A stretch of 64,000 nt of DNA. Origin: Morella rubra. Its lineage: Eukaryota > Streptophyta > Magnoliopsida > Fagales > Myricaceae. The notes beneath the pieces were generated by a model. The model saw nothing but the letters and a program-made list of their open reading frames with translations. It was not told where the DNA came from and ran no database searches. How positions within the stretch are numbered: position 1 is the stretch's first letter; each line of letters starts with the position of its first letter. The stretch is taken from assembly GCA_003952965.2 (NCBI GenBank), contig RXIC02000083.1, forward strand, positions 1-64,000, given 5' to 3'. Of the stretch, positions 1 to 11,779 are shown piece by piece. Made by a program: the position numbers and the translations under genes.

Positions 1-974
1 AGAAAACTACCTCATCTATATTATAAAAATGCCAAGACTTACAGAAATGCCAAGTGCAAAAGGCAGGTGCTTAAAAAATTAACAAACAGACAAACAAATC
101 CAAGCATTAAAGTCCTTGACAAAGCAAGCAAGTACATTCCTTTACAAACAAAAGTGCACGGATATTGACAGAAGACACACAACCTTTACATGCACAATGG
201 AGGGAGGGGACCACTCAAGAAAGGGCACAAATTCAGTTGAGTTTAATAATGGGAAGCACATGCTAACAACCACATTTATAAATCCCTTTTAACAATTTAA
301 TACTTGTAATCCTACATTTTCACAAACGGCAGGGGACCACTCGAGGACAAAACAAAATAGAATAACTACAAAACACTGACCCTACCAACAATGACCCTAC
401 CGACACTTCAAAAACTACATTACATTGACCCTACATTTTCAAAACGGCAGGGAACTACTTGGTTATCACCTTTTCTCCCAACATTGACCCTACCCCACTC
501 CTTTAAAGTGTACCCATTTGCAAGCAACAGAGAACGAACTAAACCTAAATCATTTGATTTAGGCAGAAAAAAAAAACATTTGGCATTAGGTAGCTTACCT
601 CCAACGCTTCTTCAATGCGCACAGACGTGTTCGATTTGTAAACCCTAGCACTTATACGACCATGGATAAGGAAGAAAGGGCTTCTTGAGTTGCAAGTGAG
701 AAAACTGTTGATTTTGACTAAGGGTTGTCGAATACGCAGGTAGGGACAAACGAGTCTTTCAATTTCAACGAATAATAATTGGGGTCGGTCTTTTCATTAG
801 GAGGCAACTCACGTGTTTATCACGTGTGACGGAATATGTCATACGACAACTTTAAAACTGGGTTCAAAACAAAAATGACACAGTTACTTAAGTTTAAAGA
901 GCCAGGTTGGCATAAGTTCAAGTTTATGAGAGATTTTGGGACAAGTGGGATAGTTCAAGGGAGGTTTTTGTAAT

Positions 975-981
975 TAACCCT

Positions 982-1038
<57 letters not shown>

Positions 1039-1045
1039 TTTTTCC
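975..1045. repeat. (AT)n microsatellite and poly-T, left arm
   Basis: An uninterrupted AT run is followed by about 15 T. The counterpart at 17130-17172 is shorter, which accounts for the first coordinate shift between the arms. Confidence 0.9.
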
Positions 1046-1073
1046 TGCCAACTACACTATGCAACTAAAAAGA

Positions 1074-3236
1074 AGGTTAAATTAAACTCTCAGGTCCGTG
1101 TAGTTTGATATATTTTCAGTTTAGTCTCTAAGGTTAAACTCGGCGAATAAATGTAATCTCTACAGTGATCCGTGTGTTTAGTCTCTACGGTCTTCCCAGA
1201 GTACATATCAAATAAACAACAAAAATTTCCACTAATTTCCAGAAGGAAATAGCTCAGGTGGCGAATGGTTGCCATATCACGTTCAATACACCTACAACAC
1301 GTGTCATAAAGTTGCTTTTAGTGGACACGTAATGTCAAAAATCACCACGTGTATTAAAATGATAAATAATATAATCACATCCTTGTAGCGCGGAGGGCCA
1401 AAATTTTTTGAAATAGGCCCCACCTCCCTTTTGCATGCATGCATGCTAATATTTATGCCAATTTCCCCGGCTCCCCCCAAAATTTGAATAATCCCCTGTC
1501 AACTAAAACAGCCTTTCGCCTCCTAAAAGTTTGAAATACACAATTTTTGCATTAAATATCTTAATAATAATAATCTATAATGTTTCAAATACATATTGAA
1601 GTAGGATTTTAAAAAAATTCAAGATTGAGTTAAAATATTCAAAAATCGATAATTTTTGTTGAATGATAAAAAATTCCGAAAGTTGAAATGTTTATGTTTA
1701 AAAAGATAATAGGAGTTTCTCCTTAAATCTCTCCAAACTCTTTCTCCTTCATGTTAAGATCTCACCGTTCAAATAAATAAAAATATATGACACATGTCAC
1801 AATCGTAACAAGTAAATTATAATATCGGTGCAAGGTGTAAATCTAGTGGTAGTTTAGAGTACAATGTATCAAAATCGATAATTCAGAGTATAAATTGCAA
1901 CATGTGTGGTAGTTAGAGCGTGTGGAATGTAATTTCTTCTAATATGTAAAAAAAAAAAATTAGAATATTCATTTGACCCCTCAAAAAGATAAATTCCCAG
2001 CTTCACCACTTTTGTAGCACATTACTAAAATCTATTCCAAGTGACAACAAAGGGGTCAAAACACAACCGAAGCACATTCCCATGCTAGCAATCAGAATTC
2101 TACGACCAAATGTAAGTACATAAGTCAAATCTATGGCTAATAAGTGGATTACATAAACATTCTAATAATTAGAGTCAATATAAGATATTAGTATGTACTC
2201 TAAACGATAATCTTATACTCTTGGACCTTAATAGAGTAGACCACAAATAGTATTATTAAGTATATCAAATTAAATCACACTTATATTTAGAGATGGGAAA
2301 TTGAGTTTTGATATGGAACTTGCATTAGTTCGGTCATACGTGGAACAGGTAAAAAACACCATCCCGAATTCTCCTCTGTAAAAGAAATCCTAATAATGGC
2401 CCGTAGACCACACAGGCAAATCAGTCTCAAGTCTCTCAAGTCGACAGTGACTTTCTTGCTACTCCCATATCCATGATCACCTACAGACAAAGAAACTGAC
2501 ATTTTTACCGCCTGATCGTGCTTTCGAATAGATGGAGAATATAGGAGGTGGGTTCTTGGGGGCAAGCAAACGATTTTAGTTCTAGGGTTCATAAATTGAG
2601 GGAGAAAATTGAAGTTAGGCCGGCTTCGGGTATACGGAAGGAATTTGCAAAAAATAATCAACAATGGGGAAATAAAAATTAGGGTTCAAAAGATTTGGGA
2701 TTTGGGGGGGAAAAAGGGGAGTGACGGAGGTTTTTTTAGAGAAAACATCGTAGTACACTTGATGTTTTTGCATTTACTGATTATTTTTTGTTTTGGTCTC
2801 TTTAGTGTTTGAATTTTTTTTTTTTTTTTTTTTTTTATATTTTTTAATTTTTTTTAATTTTATGATCTATGACTTTTACGTTTAAATTTTTCATCATTTA
2901 TTTTTATTTATTGTTTATTGCATATTGTGTTACACGATTTTCCTTTAGTCCTACTCCTTTTATATTACCTGCATTTGTTTTATTTGTAATTTTAAAATGT
3001 TTTTAATTATTAATTTTATACACATGGCAGTTTTGAGTTAGCTTTCCGTGATAGGTATCACGCTCGTATGGTTCGTGACGTGACTACCGGTAGCTGTTTC
3101 CATCCAAATCAGTTTAGTTGAAGGGATTGAAATAGCTCGCAGATCATTCTCTTGGGGACGTATACAAGAGGAATTCAACACAAGGACTAAACAGAGAATA
3201 CTTAAAATCATAAGGATCAAACAACTAATTTAACCT
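1074..3236. mobile_element. MULE-like non-autonomous element, left arm
   Basis: The ends AGGTTAAATTA (1074) and TAATTTAACCT (ending 3236) are inverted. Further in, both ends have looser similarity of the 'tttagtctct / tttagtcctt' kind seen in long plant MULE termini. The inside holds a decayed GRF zinc-finger reading frame (2287-2505, minus strand), AT-rich DNA and poly-T tracts. No transposase is visible and no clear 9-bp target duplication was found, so the class call is tentative. Confidence 0.45.
2287..2664 (-). pseudogene. GRF zinc-finger N-terminal half, degraded (left arm)
   Basis: The frame is open for 125 codons. From the internal ATG at about 2505 it reads MSVSLSVGDHGYGSSKK and then CLCGLRAIIRISFTEENSG. 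This matches the first half of a GRF zinc finger (CxCG, then a Ser/Thr patch and N-x-G). The family's G-R-R/K-F and following Cys are altered here to G-W-C-F and V-P, and the second half is missing. It is probably a captured gene fragment inside the MULE-like element. The identical mirror copy is at 15506-15883. Confidence 0.5.
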
Positions 3237-3439
3237 AAAGTCCTAAAATAATCCTCTCAAAATTGCGAGGGCATTTTTTATTTTGGGTCTATTTTCTCCT
3301 TGACAAATAAGACTGCGGGGAACTATTAAATATATATACTAATCATAACATTATAGTATATATCTTTAAATTTCAAATTGTTTTTATAACTATTAAGGAA
3401 GTCTGACATCATCTTAGTTTATGTCAACAAGGGGAACAA

Positions 3440-4150
3440 GCGGCTGAAGCATTGGGTTTGGAAGGTAGTTTGCTTATGGAATTAAATGAACTGTGGAAGA
3501 GAGAAGAAATGCTATGGAAGCGACGTTCTAGGGTGGAGTGGTTGACTTCTAGTGATCTTAGCAAACATTTTTTTCATGCATCTACGATTATACGAAGATA
3601 TAGAAATCGGATAGATAGGCTGAAAATAGATCAACGTGGCTGGATCAGCTGGTTTTTTACCTCTTTATATACTTCTGATCAGCCCGTCTTTCCTTGTGAT
3701 TTGGAGGGGGTGGTTACACAGGAGGTTTCAGATTTGGAAAATTTGGAGCTTACCCGCATTCCCGATAAGGAGATATTTGCTACTCTCAAAAGTATGAGCC
3801 CAACTAAAGCACCCGGCCCCAATGGTATGACGGTTTTATTTTACACCAATTTTTGGCATATTGCGGGTTCTAATGTGATCAAAACCATGCAAGATTTCTT
3901 TATGAATGACCGACTGCCCCTAGCATTAAATCATAGAAATTTGGTGCTCATTCCTAAGGTTGACAAAGCCTCTAAGGTTGGTCAATTTAGACCAATCAAC
4001 TTGTGTAATGTCAGCTACAAGTTGATTTCGAAGATACTTACTGAATGTCTTAAGCCTCTTATGTCCAAGTTAATCTCTCCCTATCCAAGACAACTTTATT
4101 GTTGTCGCAGAAATCTTCATGCCATGGGGCATAAAAGAGGGAAAGGGGAT
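3440..4150 (+). pseudogene. L1-type LINE reverse-transcriptase fragment, left arm
   Basis: An open frame of about 230 codons from 3452 shows the plant L1 order: a 'WLTSSDLSKHFFHAST' endonuclease-RT linker, the KAPGPNGM motif, LPLALNHRNLVLIPKVD and FRPINLCNVSYKLISKIL (RT fingers and palm). It then shifts frame near 4085 (reading on as FIVVAEIF) and is cut off at 4150 by the CACTA terminus. The YADD box and everything downstream are missing. The CACTA therefore inserted into an older LINE. Confidence 0.85.
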
Positions 4151-4254
4151 CACTACAAAAAAATTGACTTTTAGTGACAAAAACTTTTGTCACTAAAAGT
4201 CAATATTTCGTCACGTCCCAATTTCGTCACGAAAAGTTTTTCGTGACGGAAACT

Positions 4255-4780
4255 TTTCGTCACTCAATTTACTGATCGATCGGTAATTGTGACAATCGGT
4301 TGGTGAAAACGAAGTGATGGATCGATTGGAAACGCCATTGATCGGTATACATTTGAGATGATCAAATGGTATGTATTGACGATCGATCGGTTATGTATTG
4401 GTGATTGATCGACACATTTAAACGATCACATGGTAAGAAATAGACGATCGATCATTTCAGCAACGACGATCGGACGCTTTATATAAGCGATCGATCACTT
4501 ATGTATCACGATCGGTCGTTTAATTCAGCGATGGAACGTTGATTTAGTAACTGATCGATCGATCGAGGAGGAGAATCGATCGTCTATTTCTACACCGATC
4601 GGTCGCTTATAGTACCGACTGATCGCTTGCACATAGACAATCAATCGTTTATTTTACTGATCGATCAATAATTTTGTCGTTTTAATATTAGCGATCGAAC
4701 AGTTGTATTGGACGATCGATCGGTTGAACAACAACTGATTGATCGCTGAATATGCCGATTGAACGGTGGTAACAGAATCT
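4255..4780. repeat. Outer (subterminal) GATCGATC array, left arm
   Basis: A dense run of GATCGATCG-type motifs lies between the CACTA terminus and the end of gene 2. The mirror region in the right arm (13660-14010) is about 190 bp shorter, so units were gained or lost after the inverted duplication formed. Confidence 0.8.
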
Positions 4781-4989
4781 TTTTTTTTAAAAAATAATAA
4801 TAATAGAAAATATTATATAACACGTACATTTTATAATAACAATACAATACTCACATTAATAAACATCAATAATAACATATAGTGATCCATAATTAAATCG
4901 AAAATAATATCGTAATAATACATAATTAAAAAGTTATTACAATACATGCATCTACCTCTTTGAACCCCAAACTGGCTGAATAGTCACTT

Positions 4990-6660
4990 TTACATGTCGC
5001 TCATTTTCTTCTCCATTACAGAGGACATTTTCTTCTCCAGTTCCTTCGATATTTCTGCCCGTAAGCGCTCTTGCTCCTTTCGTATGCTCTCTTGTTCCTG
5101 TTGCATGCGCTCCTCGTTCTCCACTTGCATGCGCTCTTGCTCCCTTTTCATGCGCTCCTCCTGCTCCAACCAGATGCGCTCCTGCTCCACCCGCTGCTCC
5201 TCACGGTGGTCCCTCAGTGTGGCCTCCATCTCAGCTTGGCTTCTTCGCAAATTCTTGCAAGTCTTTTTCTCTAGCAGCTCTCATCGCCTCTATCTCATCC
5301 CTTGCCTTTGCTAGCTGGTGCTGTAGATCAGAAGACTGTGTAGTCAAAGTTGATGAAGGCGGAGGCTTAACCGCCCGTCCTAATCCCCGAACATATCTCG
5401 ACTTCTTGCCCAATATCTCAAATATACTTCAATTTCGGTGTAAGTCTTCCCTTCTAAATCATACTGACACTGGAAGGCATCCATCCGTTCCTGAAAAAAT
5501 GACAATAATTACCAGAAACATTAAAGTAGATAAACTATACATAAATTACATAAAGTAGATTAAAATGAAAGCGACTTACATGAGTTTCTCTCGCTCCTTC
5601 CAAGGTCCAAATCCCATCTTTGTTTGTATAATTCTTTTTATACAGCTCTGCAGGATTGATATTGCCGCTTTCTTGATTTTTCTACATGAAAATAGCATAA
5701 AGTTATTGACAAACAATATCAATAAAGTCTAAGATTTAGTTGTTAACTTACCATGCAAGCTCGTGTGCACTGGAACAAGCGTGAACCAGCAGCGTGGTTC
5801 ACAGTCAACTTTGATCTATTCTTCTTATTTTGCTCGCTTCATTTCTGCGATATTTTAAGTAATTAAATATTAAAAAATGTAATATTTAAGCAACGGGTTT
5901 TTGTAATCACGTACCATAAATGCTTCGCTGGTGAACAGATCGCATAACTCCTTCCACTGTTCTTCTGTGGTATCAGGGTGCGGCTTCAGCAACGCCGCCT
6001 CTTTACTTGGGAACTTCTTAAAAACACATGCATTCGGTTGCGGTGCATTCGACGTGCCGTCATCATAGTCTCGACCACCGTCCTCACGTCCTCATGACGG
6101 GTGTAGTCAAGGTCGAAGTGGTCCTGCATAAGTACCAAAACATACAATATTACAATGATAAACGAAATGCTTAACCAAAAATTCTATGTTTAAGAGTTTA
6201 ATCATACCAACACCTGATCCATAATGTACTCCTTCACTTCTGCAGGAACATTGCCCACTTGTTAACGGAGATCGGAATCAGCCCTCGGACCAACATTCCA
6301 ATCTTCGTCGATAGGTGGCAGCAGTGGAAGACACTCCTCCACACTCTCCCTCCGGGATATGCACCGATAGTTTCCTGGACCAGGACCCGGACCCAAGACT
6401 CTCCTCCAAACTGGCCCCACTTGTCCTACCTGGCCCACGTTTAGAAGCTGATGTCGCTACATAAAATAAAATTAACAAAGTTAGTCGGTCAGTTAACTTA
6501 AAAAAATTAAAATATAACTTAGAACAATTTCTTACATGCACAACTACAAGGACAAGCTGGCGTGCCTTGACTCATGCCTTCATTCACTCTCGGAGAAGGA
6601 GCGCTCGGGGTAGGACTCGAGATCGGACTTATACTAAGCGGAGTAACTGCGCTATGCAAC
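4990..6660 (-). pseudogene. CACTA gene 2 (Ptta/En-Spm), left-arm copy
   Basis: This is the mirror of 11780-13441. The last exon includes the charged coiled coil (4990-5250) preceded by a block with KKSRYVRGLGRAVKPPPSS (5231-5413). Here the reading frames around 5395 and 5615 are still intact, where the right copy has lost one base each. The extra C near 5240 that separates the two last segments is present in both copies but absent from the second CACTA element (51265), so it predates the inversion. The 5' exons lie between about 5730 and 6660. Confidence 0.7.
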
Positions 6661-7135
6661 TGTCTAGAAGTAACACCCTGATACCACAGAGACCCCGTGC
6701 GAAACGATCAATCGTCTTTGTGGGACGCGCGATCGGTTAGTGCACCCAAACGACGACGATAACACCGATGGATCGGTATGCATTTAGTGATTGATCGGTG
6801 TATTTAATCCAGCGATTGAAAAAAAAAAAATGAAAAAACGATTTCTTGTTAAATTCTTATATTACTTATTTGATAAACCACTTATTTCGTTATTTTTGCC
6901 GACCAAAGGGTATATTGGTCATTTTACGTATATAAGTGTCGAGAAAGAAATACAAATAGAAAAACACGTAAACTGTAATCAAAGTTTCTGCATATCCACA
7001 AATTAACAGAAATGTCTCAAATACGTAAATAAAAAAACCAAATCCAAATAAACACAAATGTCTCAAATAGATAAATAAAATCATAAATCAAAATGTATGT
7101 CCCAAATAGATATAAAAAAATAACATAAAAATTCA

Positions 7136-8376
7136 TCAACGTCGAACAGCATCACGAAAAGTGGCCACGTCATCAGGAATATCTCCGGGAATCCTCTGTG
7201 GATCTGCCTCCGTCTTGAAATCATCCAAGTCTTCTTAATTTCTTCAAGCTGCTCGTTGACGTCTGCCATATGAGCCACGACCGACTTGTTGCGCAGCATT
7301 GTCACAGTGCACTCCCATCGAAGGCGGTCCGGAGCTCCTTCAGCTGCTCCTCTAATGACTGCATCTGCCTCTCAACAGGCTGTAGAGCGGCCTTCACAGT
7401 CAACACGGCTGTCGAGGTCGCAAATAGCTGGGCCACCCATGGAGGGGCACTGCAGGTGCTCCCGTCTCTAGAGGTGCCTCTGACGCTGATGTCGAAGGCC
7501 GTGATGCCTCCTCTGCGGCCGCTGCTGCTCTACGAGCGAACCGTCGAGTCAATGCCCCCTCCTGCCCCGCTCCTGGACAAGGTGAACTTGTTCAGCGCGC
7601 TCTTAACCTCCTTACGTGTATCCGAGGCAGCAATCACGACTCCCCAAGAATGAGGAACTGAGTCAGAAACACGCCGTATGGGAGGCTATATTCCTTAATT
7701 CCCCAAGCCTCATCCATAATCAGCTCGAACATGTACAGCGGAAAATCTATCTGTGTCTGCTGACCCAGTAAGAGCATGCACTGAGCTCTCGTGAACGGGC
7801 ACTCGGTGGAATGAGTTCTGCCATCGACGTTCGGCATCCAGATAAGGTGCAAAATCCGCCAAAACTCACTGAACTCACTCTGCTTGATTATGCTGCCCAC
7901 CACTGCAGAGGTCTTCCCAGTCATCAGCGTCCACAGGTCCTGCTCTGATGTCCTCTACTCATCTGTTAGGGGTACTGCCGGGAAGCAGGGGGTCTCAGGC
8001 CGGGGGCAGTGTAAGAAATCGGCAATGACGTCTGCCGAGAATAAGAACTGCACGCCTCGCACCTCTAGCTGCACCTCAGGTGCTCTATCTACCGAGACGA
8101 GTGCACAGAAGAAATCTTGCACAACTATGTCCACACAAAACCCCTCAGTCCACGAGAGCTGATGAAAAATCCTGGTACTCGAAGAGTTGGTAGAGGAAGT
8201 GCTCCTCGTACAATAACTGGTCAAAATCAGAGAGCGTCACAGGACGCTCTTTGGCCACTGGCCGCCCCCTCAGGTACTCCATTTGCCTCTCTAAGGTCAT
8301 CATTGGATCAGCGACTTCTGCTCTTGGGACGACCCCGTCCGGTTCTCGTTGTGCGTGCACGCTTAACTCCTGACAT
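7136..8376 (-). pseudogene. CACTA gene 1, left-arm copy
   Basis: This is the mirror of 10092-11269, with its ATG at 8374-8376 and its stop at 7136-7138. It keeps the base missing from the right copy near 7990, so reading continues through the PETP segment up to the same in-frame TAG (about 7963). It has its own lesions: about 23 extra bases with an early TGA soon after the start (around 8308-8330), and a small indel near 8170 that interrupts the tract after LFEYQ. The two copies have thus decayed independently. Confidence 0.7.
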
Positions 8377-8489
8377 TTTATGTATACTGCAAAAGTTGTA
8401 TATAAATATGTGTTAATAAGTAATCACAATAACGTATTACTTAAAAAAAAGTAATCACAATCACGTAATTATTAATGAAGTTGAAACAA

Positions 8490-9065
8490 AAGCGATCCAT
8501 CGCCATCCAAAGCGATCGATCACTAAATATACCGATCGATCGTTTATGTAACTGATCGATCGGTACATGAAAATGGGCGATTATAAAAACAATGATCGAT
8601 TGTTAGTAATTAAGCGATCGATCATGAAATGGCGATCGATCAATCAATTTGACCGATCGAACGCTATTAGTAAAACGACGCGTTTCAGTGCACAGACGAT
8701 CGATCGTCCATGCAACCAAACACACAGTATCACTAAGGGATCGATCGCCACAAAGACGATCGATCGCCAGTTAATCAAAACACTGCGCTTCACATTGTAG
8801 CTTACCGATCGATCGCTTAGGTGTAAGCGATCGATCGATCACCACTTCATGTAGGACGACATAATATACCGATCGATCGGCAATATACATGATCGATCGA
8901 TCCCGAATTGAAACGCACAATTTCGAGGGAACGATCGATCGCTCACTAAAGCATCGATCGCTCCGTACCAAATTCAGCGATCGATCGGTGCATTTAACCG
9001 ATCGATCATTGGACCTAGAACTTAAAAAGCAATCGATCGCCTATTAAGGCGATCGATTGGTACGG
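8490..9065. repeat. Inner GATCGATC motif array, left arm
   Basis: There are many copies of CGATCGATCG, GCGATCGATC and close variants, spaced about 15-35 bases apart in otherwise unrelated sequence. Each unit is itself a palindrome. This is what clustered binding sites for an En/Spm TNPA-like protein look like, which is an inference. It mirrors 9400-9990. Confidence 0.85.
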
Positions 9066-9153
9066 GAACGAAGATACACAAATGTTACAAAAGCCCAAAA
9101 CAGGCCCAAAATCACCGAATTCTCAAAACAATCCTAAACTCTTAAAAATACAT

Positions 9154-9313
9154 CATGGAATATCCTTCATTGTCTTCTACGTCAAAGGTACGTACTTATA
9201 TTATTTTTTAAGCAATATTAAGTGGTTGTTCACTAGTGAATTTTTAGTTTACGTTTTCTAATTTGCTATATCATCCATTTAGGTCAGTAAAATGTATTTA
9301 TTTTATTGTTGAT
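9154..9313. other. Single-copy spacer at the palindrome centre
   Basis: About 160 bases are not repeated between the arms. The left arm reads '..ctcttaaaaatacatc' and then enters the spacer; the right arm leaves it as 'gatgtatgttttaagag..'. The spacer holds an ATG followed by a plausible 5' splice site (AAAG|GTACGTAC). It is similar to 48310-48460 of the second CACTA copy, including the shared 'catttaggt' and 'ttttttaagc' segments. That similarity continues without a break into the right arm but not into the left arm. Confidence 0.85.
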
Positions 9314-9399
9314 GTATGTTTTAAGAGTTTAGGATTGTTTTGAGATCAATTTTGGGTGATTTTGGGCCTGTTTTGGGCTTTTGTAACATTTGTGTCTTC

Positions 9400-9990
9400 G
9401 TTCCCGTACCAATCGATCGCCTTAATAGGCGATCGATTGCTTTTTAAGTTCTAGGTCAATGATCGATCGGTTAAATGCACCGATCGATCGCTGAATTTGG
9501 TACGGGAGCGATCGATGCTTTAGTGAGCGATCGATCGTTCCTCGAAATTGTGCGTTTCAATTCGGGATCGATCGATCATGTATATTGCCGATCGATCGGT
9601 ATATTATGTCGTCCTACATGAAGTGGTGATCGATCGATCGCTTACACCTAAGCGATCGATCGGTAAGCTAATGTGAAGCACAGTGTTTTGATTAACTGGC
9701 GATCGATCGTCTTTGTGGCGATCGATCCCTTAGTGATACTGTGCGTTTGGTTGCATGGACGATCGATCGTCTATGCACTAAAACGCGTCGTTTTACTAAT
9801 AGTGTTCGATAGGTCAAATTGATTGATAGATCCCATTTCATGATCGATCGCTTAATTACTAACAATCGATCATTGTTTTTATAATCGCCCATTTTTCATG
9901 TACCGATCGATCAGTTACATAAACGATCGATCGGTATATTTAGTGATCGATCGCTTTGGATGGCGATGGATCGCTTTATGTTTCAACTTC
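9400..9990. repeat. Inner GATCGATC motif array, right arm
   Basis: This is the mirror of 8490-9065, lying between the spacer and gene 1 of the CACTA half-element. The corresponding array in the second CACTA copy is at about 48570-49110, so it is an original part of the element and not a product of the palindrome. Confidence 0.85.
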
Positions 9991-10091
9991 ATTAATAATT
10001 ACGTGATTGTGATTACTTTTTTTTTAAGTAATACGTTATTGTGATTACTTATTAACACATATTTATATACAACTTTTGCAGTATACATAAA

Positions 10092-11269
10092 ATGTCAGGA
10101 GTTAAGCGCGCACGCATAACGAGAACCGGGACGAGATCCAATGATGACCTTAGAGAGCGTATGGAGTACCTGAGGGGGCGGCCAGTGGCCAAAGAGCGTC
10201 CTGTGACGCTCTCTGATTTTGACCAGTTATTGTACGAGGAGCACTTCCTCTACCAACTCTTCGAGTACCAGGGATTTGTTCATCAGCTCTCGTGGACTGA
10301 GGGGTTTTGTGTGGACATAGTTGTGCAAGATTTCTTCTATGCACTCGTCTCGGTAGATAGAGCACCTGAGGTGCAGCTAGAGGTGCGAGGCGTGCAGTTC
10401 TTATTCTCGGCAGACGTCATTGCCGATTTCTTACACTGCCCCCGGCCTGAGACCCCTGCTTCCCGGCAGTACCCCTAACAGATGAGTAGAGGACATCAGA
10501 GCAGGACCTGTGGACGCTGATGACTGGGAAGACCTCTGCAGTGGTGGGCAGCATAATCAAGCAGAGTGAGTTCAGTGAGTTTTGGCGGATTTTGCACCTT
10601 ATCTGGACGCCGAACGTCGATGGCAGAACTCATTCCACCGAGTGCCCATTCACGAGAGCTCAGTGCATGCTCTTACTGGGTCAGCAGACACAGATAGATT
10701 TTCCGCTGTACATGTTCGAGCTGATTATGGATGAGGCTTGGGGAATTAAGGAATATAGCCTCCCATACGGCGTGTTTCTGACTCAGTTCCTCATTTCTTG
10801 GGGAGTCGTGATTGCTGCCTCGGATACACGTAAGGAGGTTAAGAGCGCGCTGAACAAGTTCACTGTCCAGGAGCCGGGCCAGGAGGGGGCATTGACTCGA
10901 CGGTTCGCTCGTAGAGCAGCAGCGGCCGCAGAGGAGGCATCACGGCCTTCGACATCAGCGTCAGAGGCACCTATGGAGACGGGAGCACCTGCAGTGCCCC
11001 CTCCATGGGTGGCCAGCTATTTGCGGACCCTGAGAGGCAAATGCAGTCATTAGAGGAGGAGATGAAGGAGCTCCGGACCGCCTTCGATGGGGAGTGCACT
11101 GTGACAATGCTGCGCAACAAGTCGGTCGTGGCTCATATGGCAACGTCAACGAGCAGCTTGAAGAAATTAAGAAGACTTTGGATGATTTCAAGACGGAGGC
11201 AGATCCACAGAGATTCCCGGAGATATTCCTGATGACGTGGCCACTTTTCGTGATGCTGTTCGACGTTGA
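10092..11269 (+). pseudogene. CACTA gene 1: 'putative plant transposon protein' family, right-arm copy
   Basis: The gene reads from ATG 10092 to a stop at 11267-11269, about 390 codons in one exon. The middle resembles the plant 'putative plant transposon protein' domain (PF20167 type): a segment with GVQFLFSADVIADFLHCPRP, then a helical block with TRAQCMLLLGQ and LPYGVFLTQFLI. A Ser/Thr/Ala-rich linker follows, then a coiled coil (LEEEMKELR, NEQLEEIKKTLDDF). It is broken: one C is missing near 10460 compared with the left arm, an in-frame TAG lies near 10482, and there are shifts after 11040. Its molecular role is unknown; a non-catalytic accessory or gag-like role is a guess. Confidence 0.72.
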
Positions 11270-11779
11270 TGAATTTTTATGTTATTTTTTTATATCTATT
11301 TGGGACATACATTTTGATTTATGATTTTATTTATCTATTTGAGACATTTGTGTTTTTTTTATTTACGTATTTGAGACATTTCTGTTAATTTGTGGATATG
11401 CAGAAACTTTGATTACAGTTTACGTGTTTTTCTATTTGTATTTCTTTCTCGACACTTATATACGTAAAATGACCAATATACCCTTTGGTCGGCAAAAATA
11501 ACGAAATAAGTGGTTTATCAAATAAGTAATATAAGAATTTAACAAGAAATCGTTTTTTCATTTTTTTTTTTTCAATTTTTGGATTACCGATCGATCGCTG
11601 CCCTTTAGACACGGAAACGATCGATCGTTAAATACACCGATCAATCACTAAATGCATACCGATCCATCGGTGTTATTGTCGTCGTTTGGGTGCACTAACC
11701 GATCGCGCGTCCCACAAAGACGATTGATCGTTTCGCACGGGGTCTCTGTGGTATCAGGGTGTTACTTCTAGACAGTTGC

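Larger units (their letters stand above)
1..9153. repeat. Left arm of giant palindrome (inverted repeat with 9314-18156)
   Basis: Reading this arm as its reverse complement reproduces 9314-18156. Base 1 pairs with about 18156. Identical translated blocks occur at mirrored places on opposite strands, for example 391-648 with 17506-17763, 2287-2664 with 15506-15883, and 4990-5250 with 13182-13442. The sum of mirrored coordinates drifts from 18154 to about 18444. This reflects length changes in AT and poly-T tracts, about 80 bp missing from the right-arm LINE, and about 190 bp difference in the outer GATC-rich array. The arm begins at the window edge, so its true outer end is not visible. Confidence 0.96.

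Noticed and set aside
4994..5314. Cys/Ser/Leu-rich plus-strand frames at 4994-5558 and their mirrors at 12976-13438
   Set aside because: They are antisense shadows of the coiled-coil exon of CACTA gene 2.
8490..9990. Regularly repeated GATCGATC words as a CRISPR-like array
   Set aside because: The motif is short and self-complementary, spacing is irregular, the setting is a plant CACTA transposon, and no cas genes exist.
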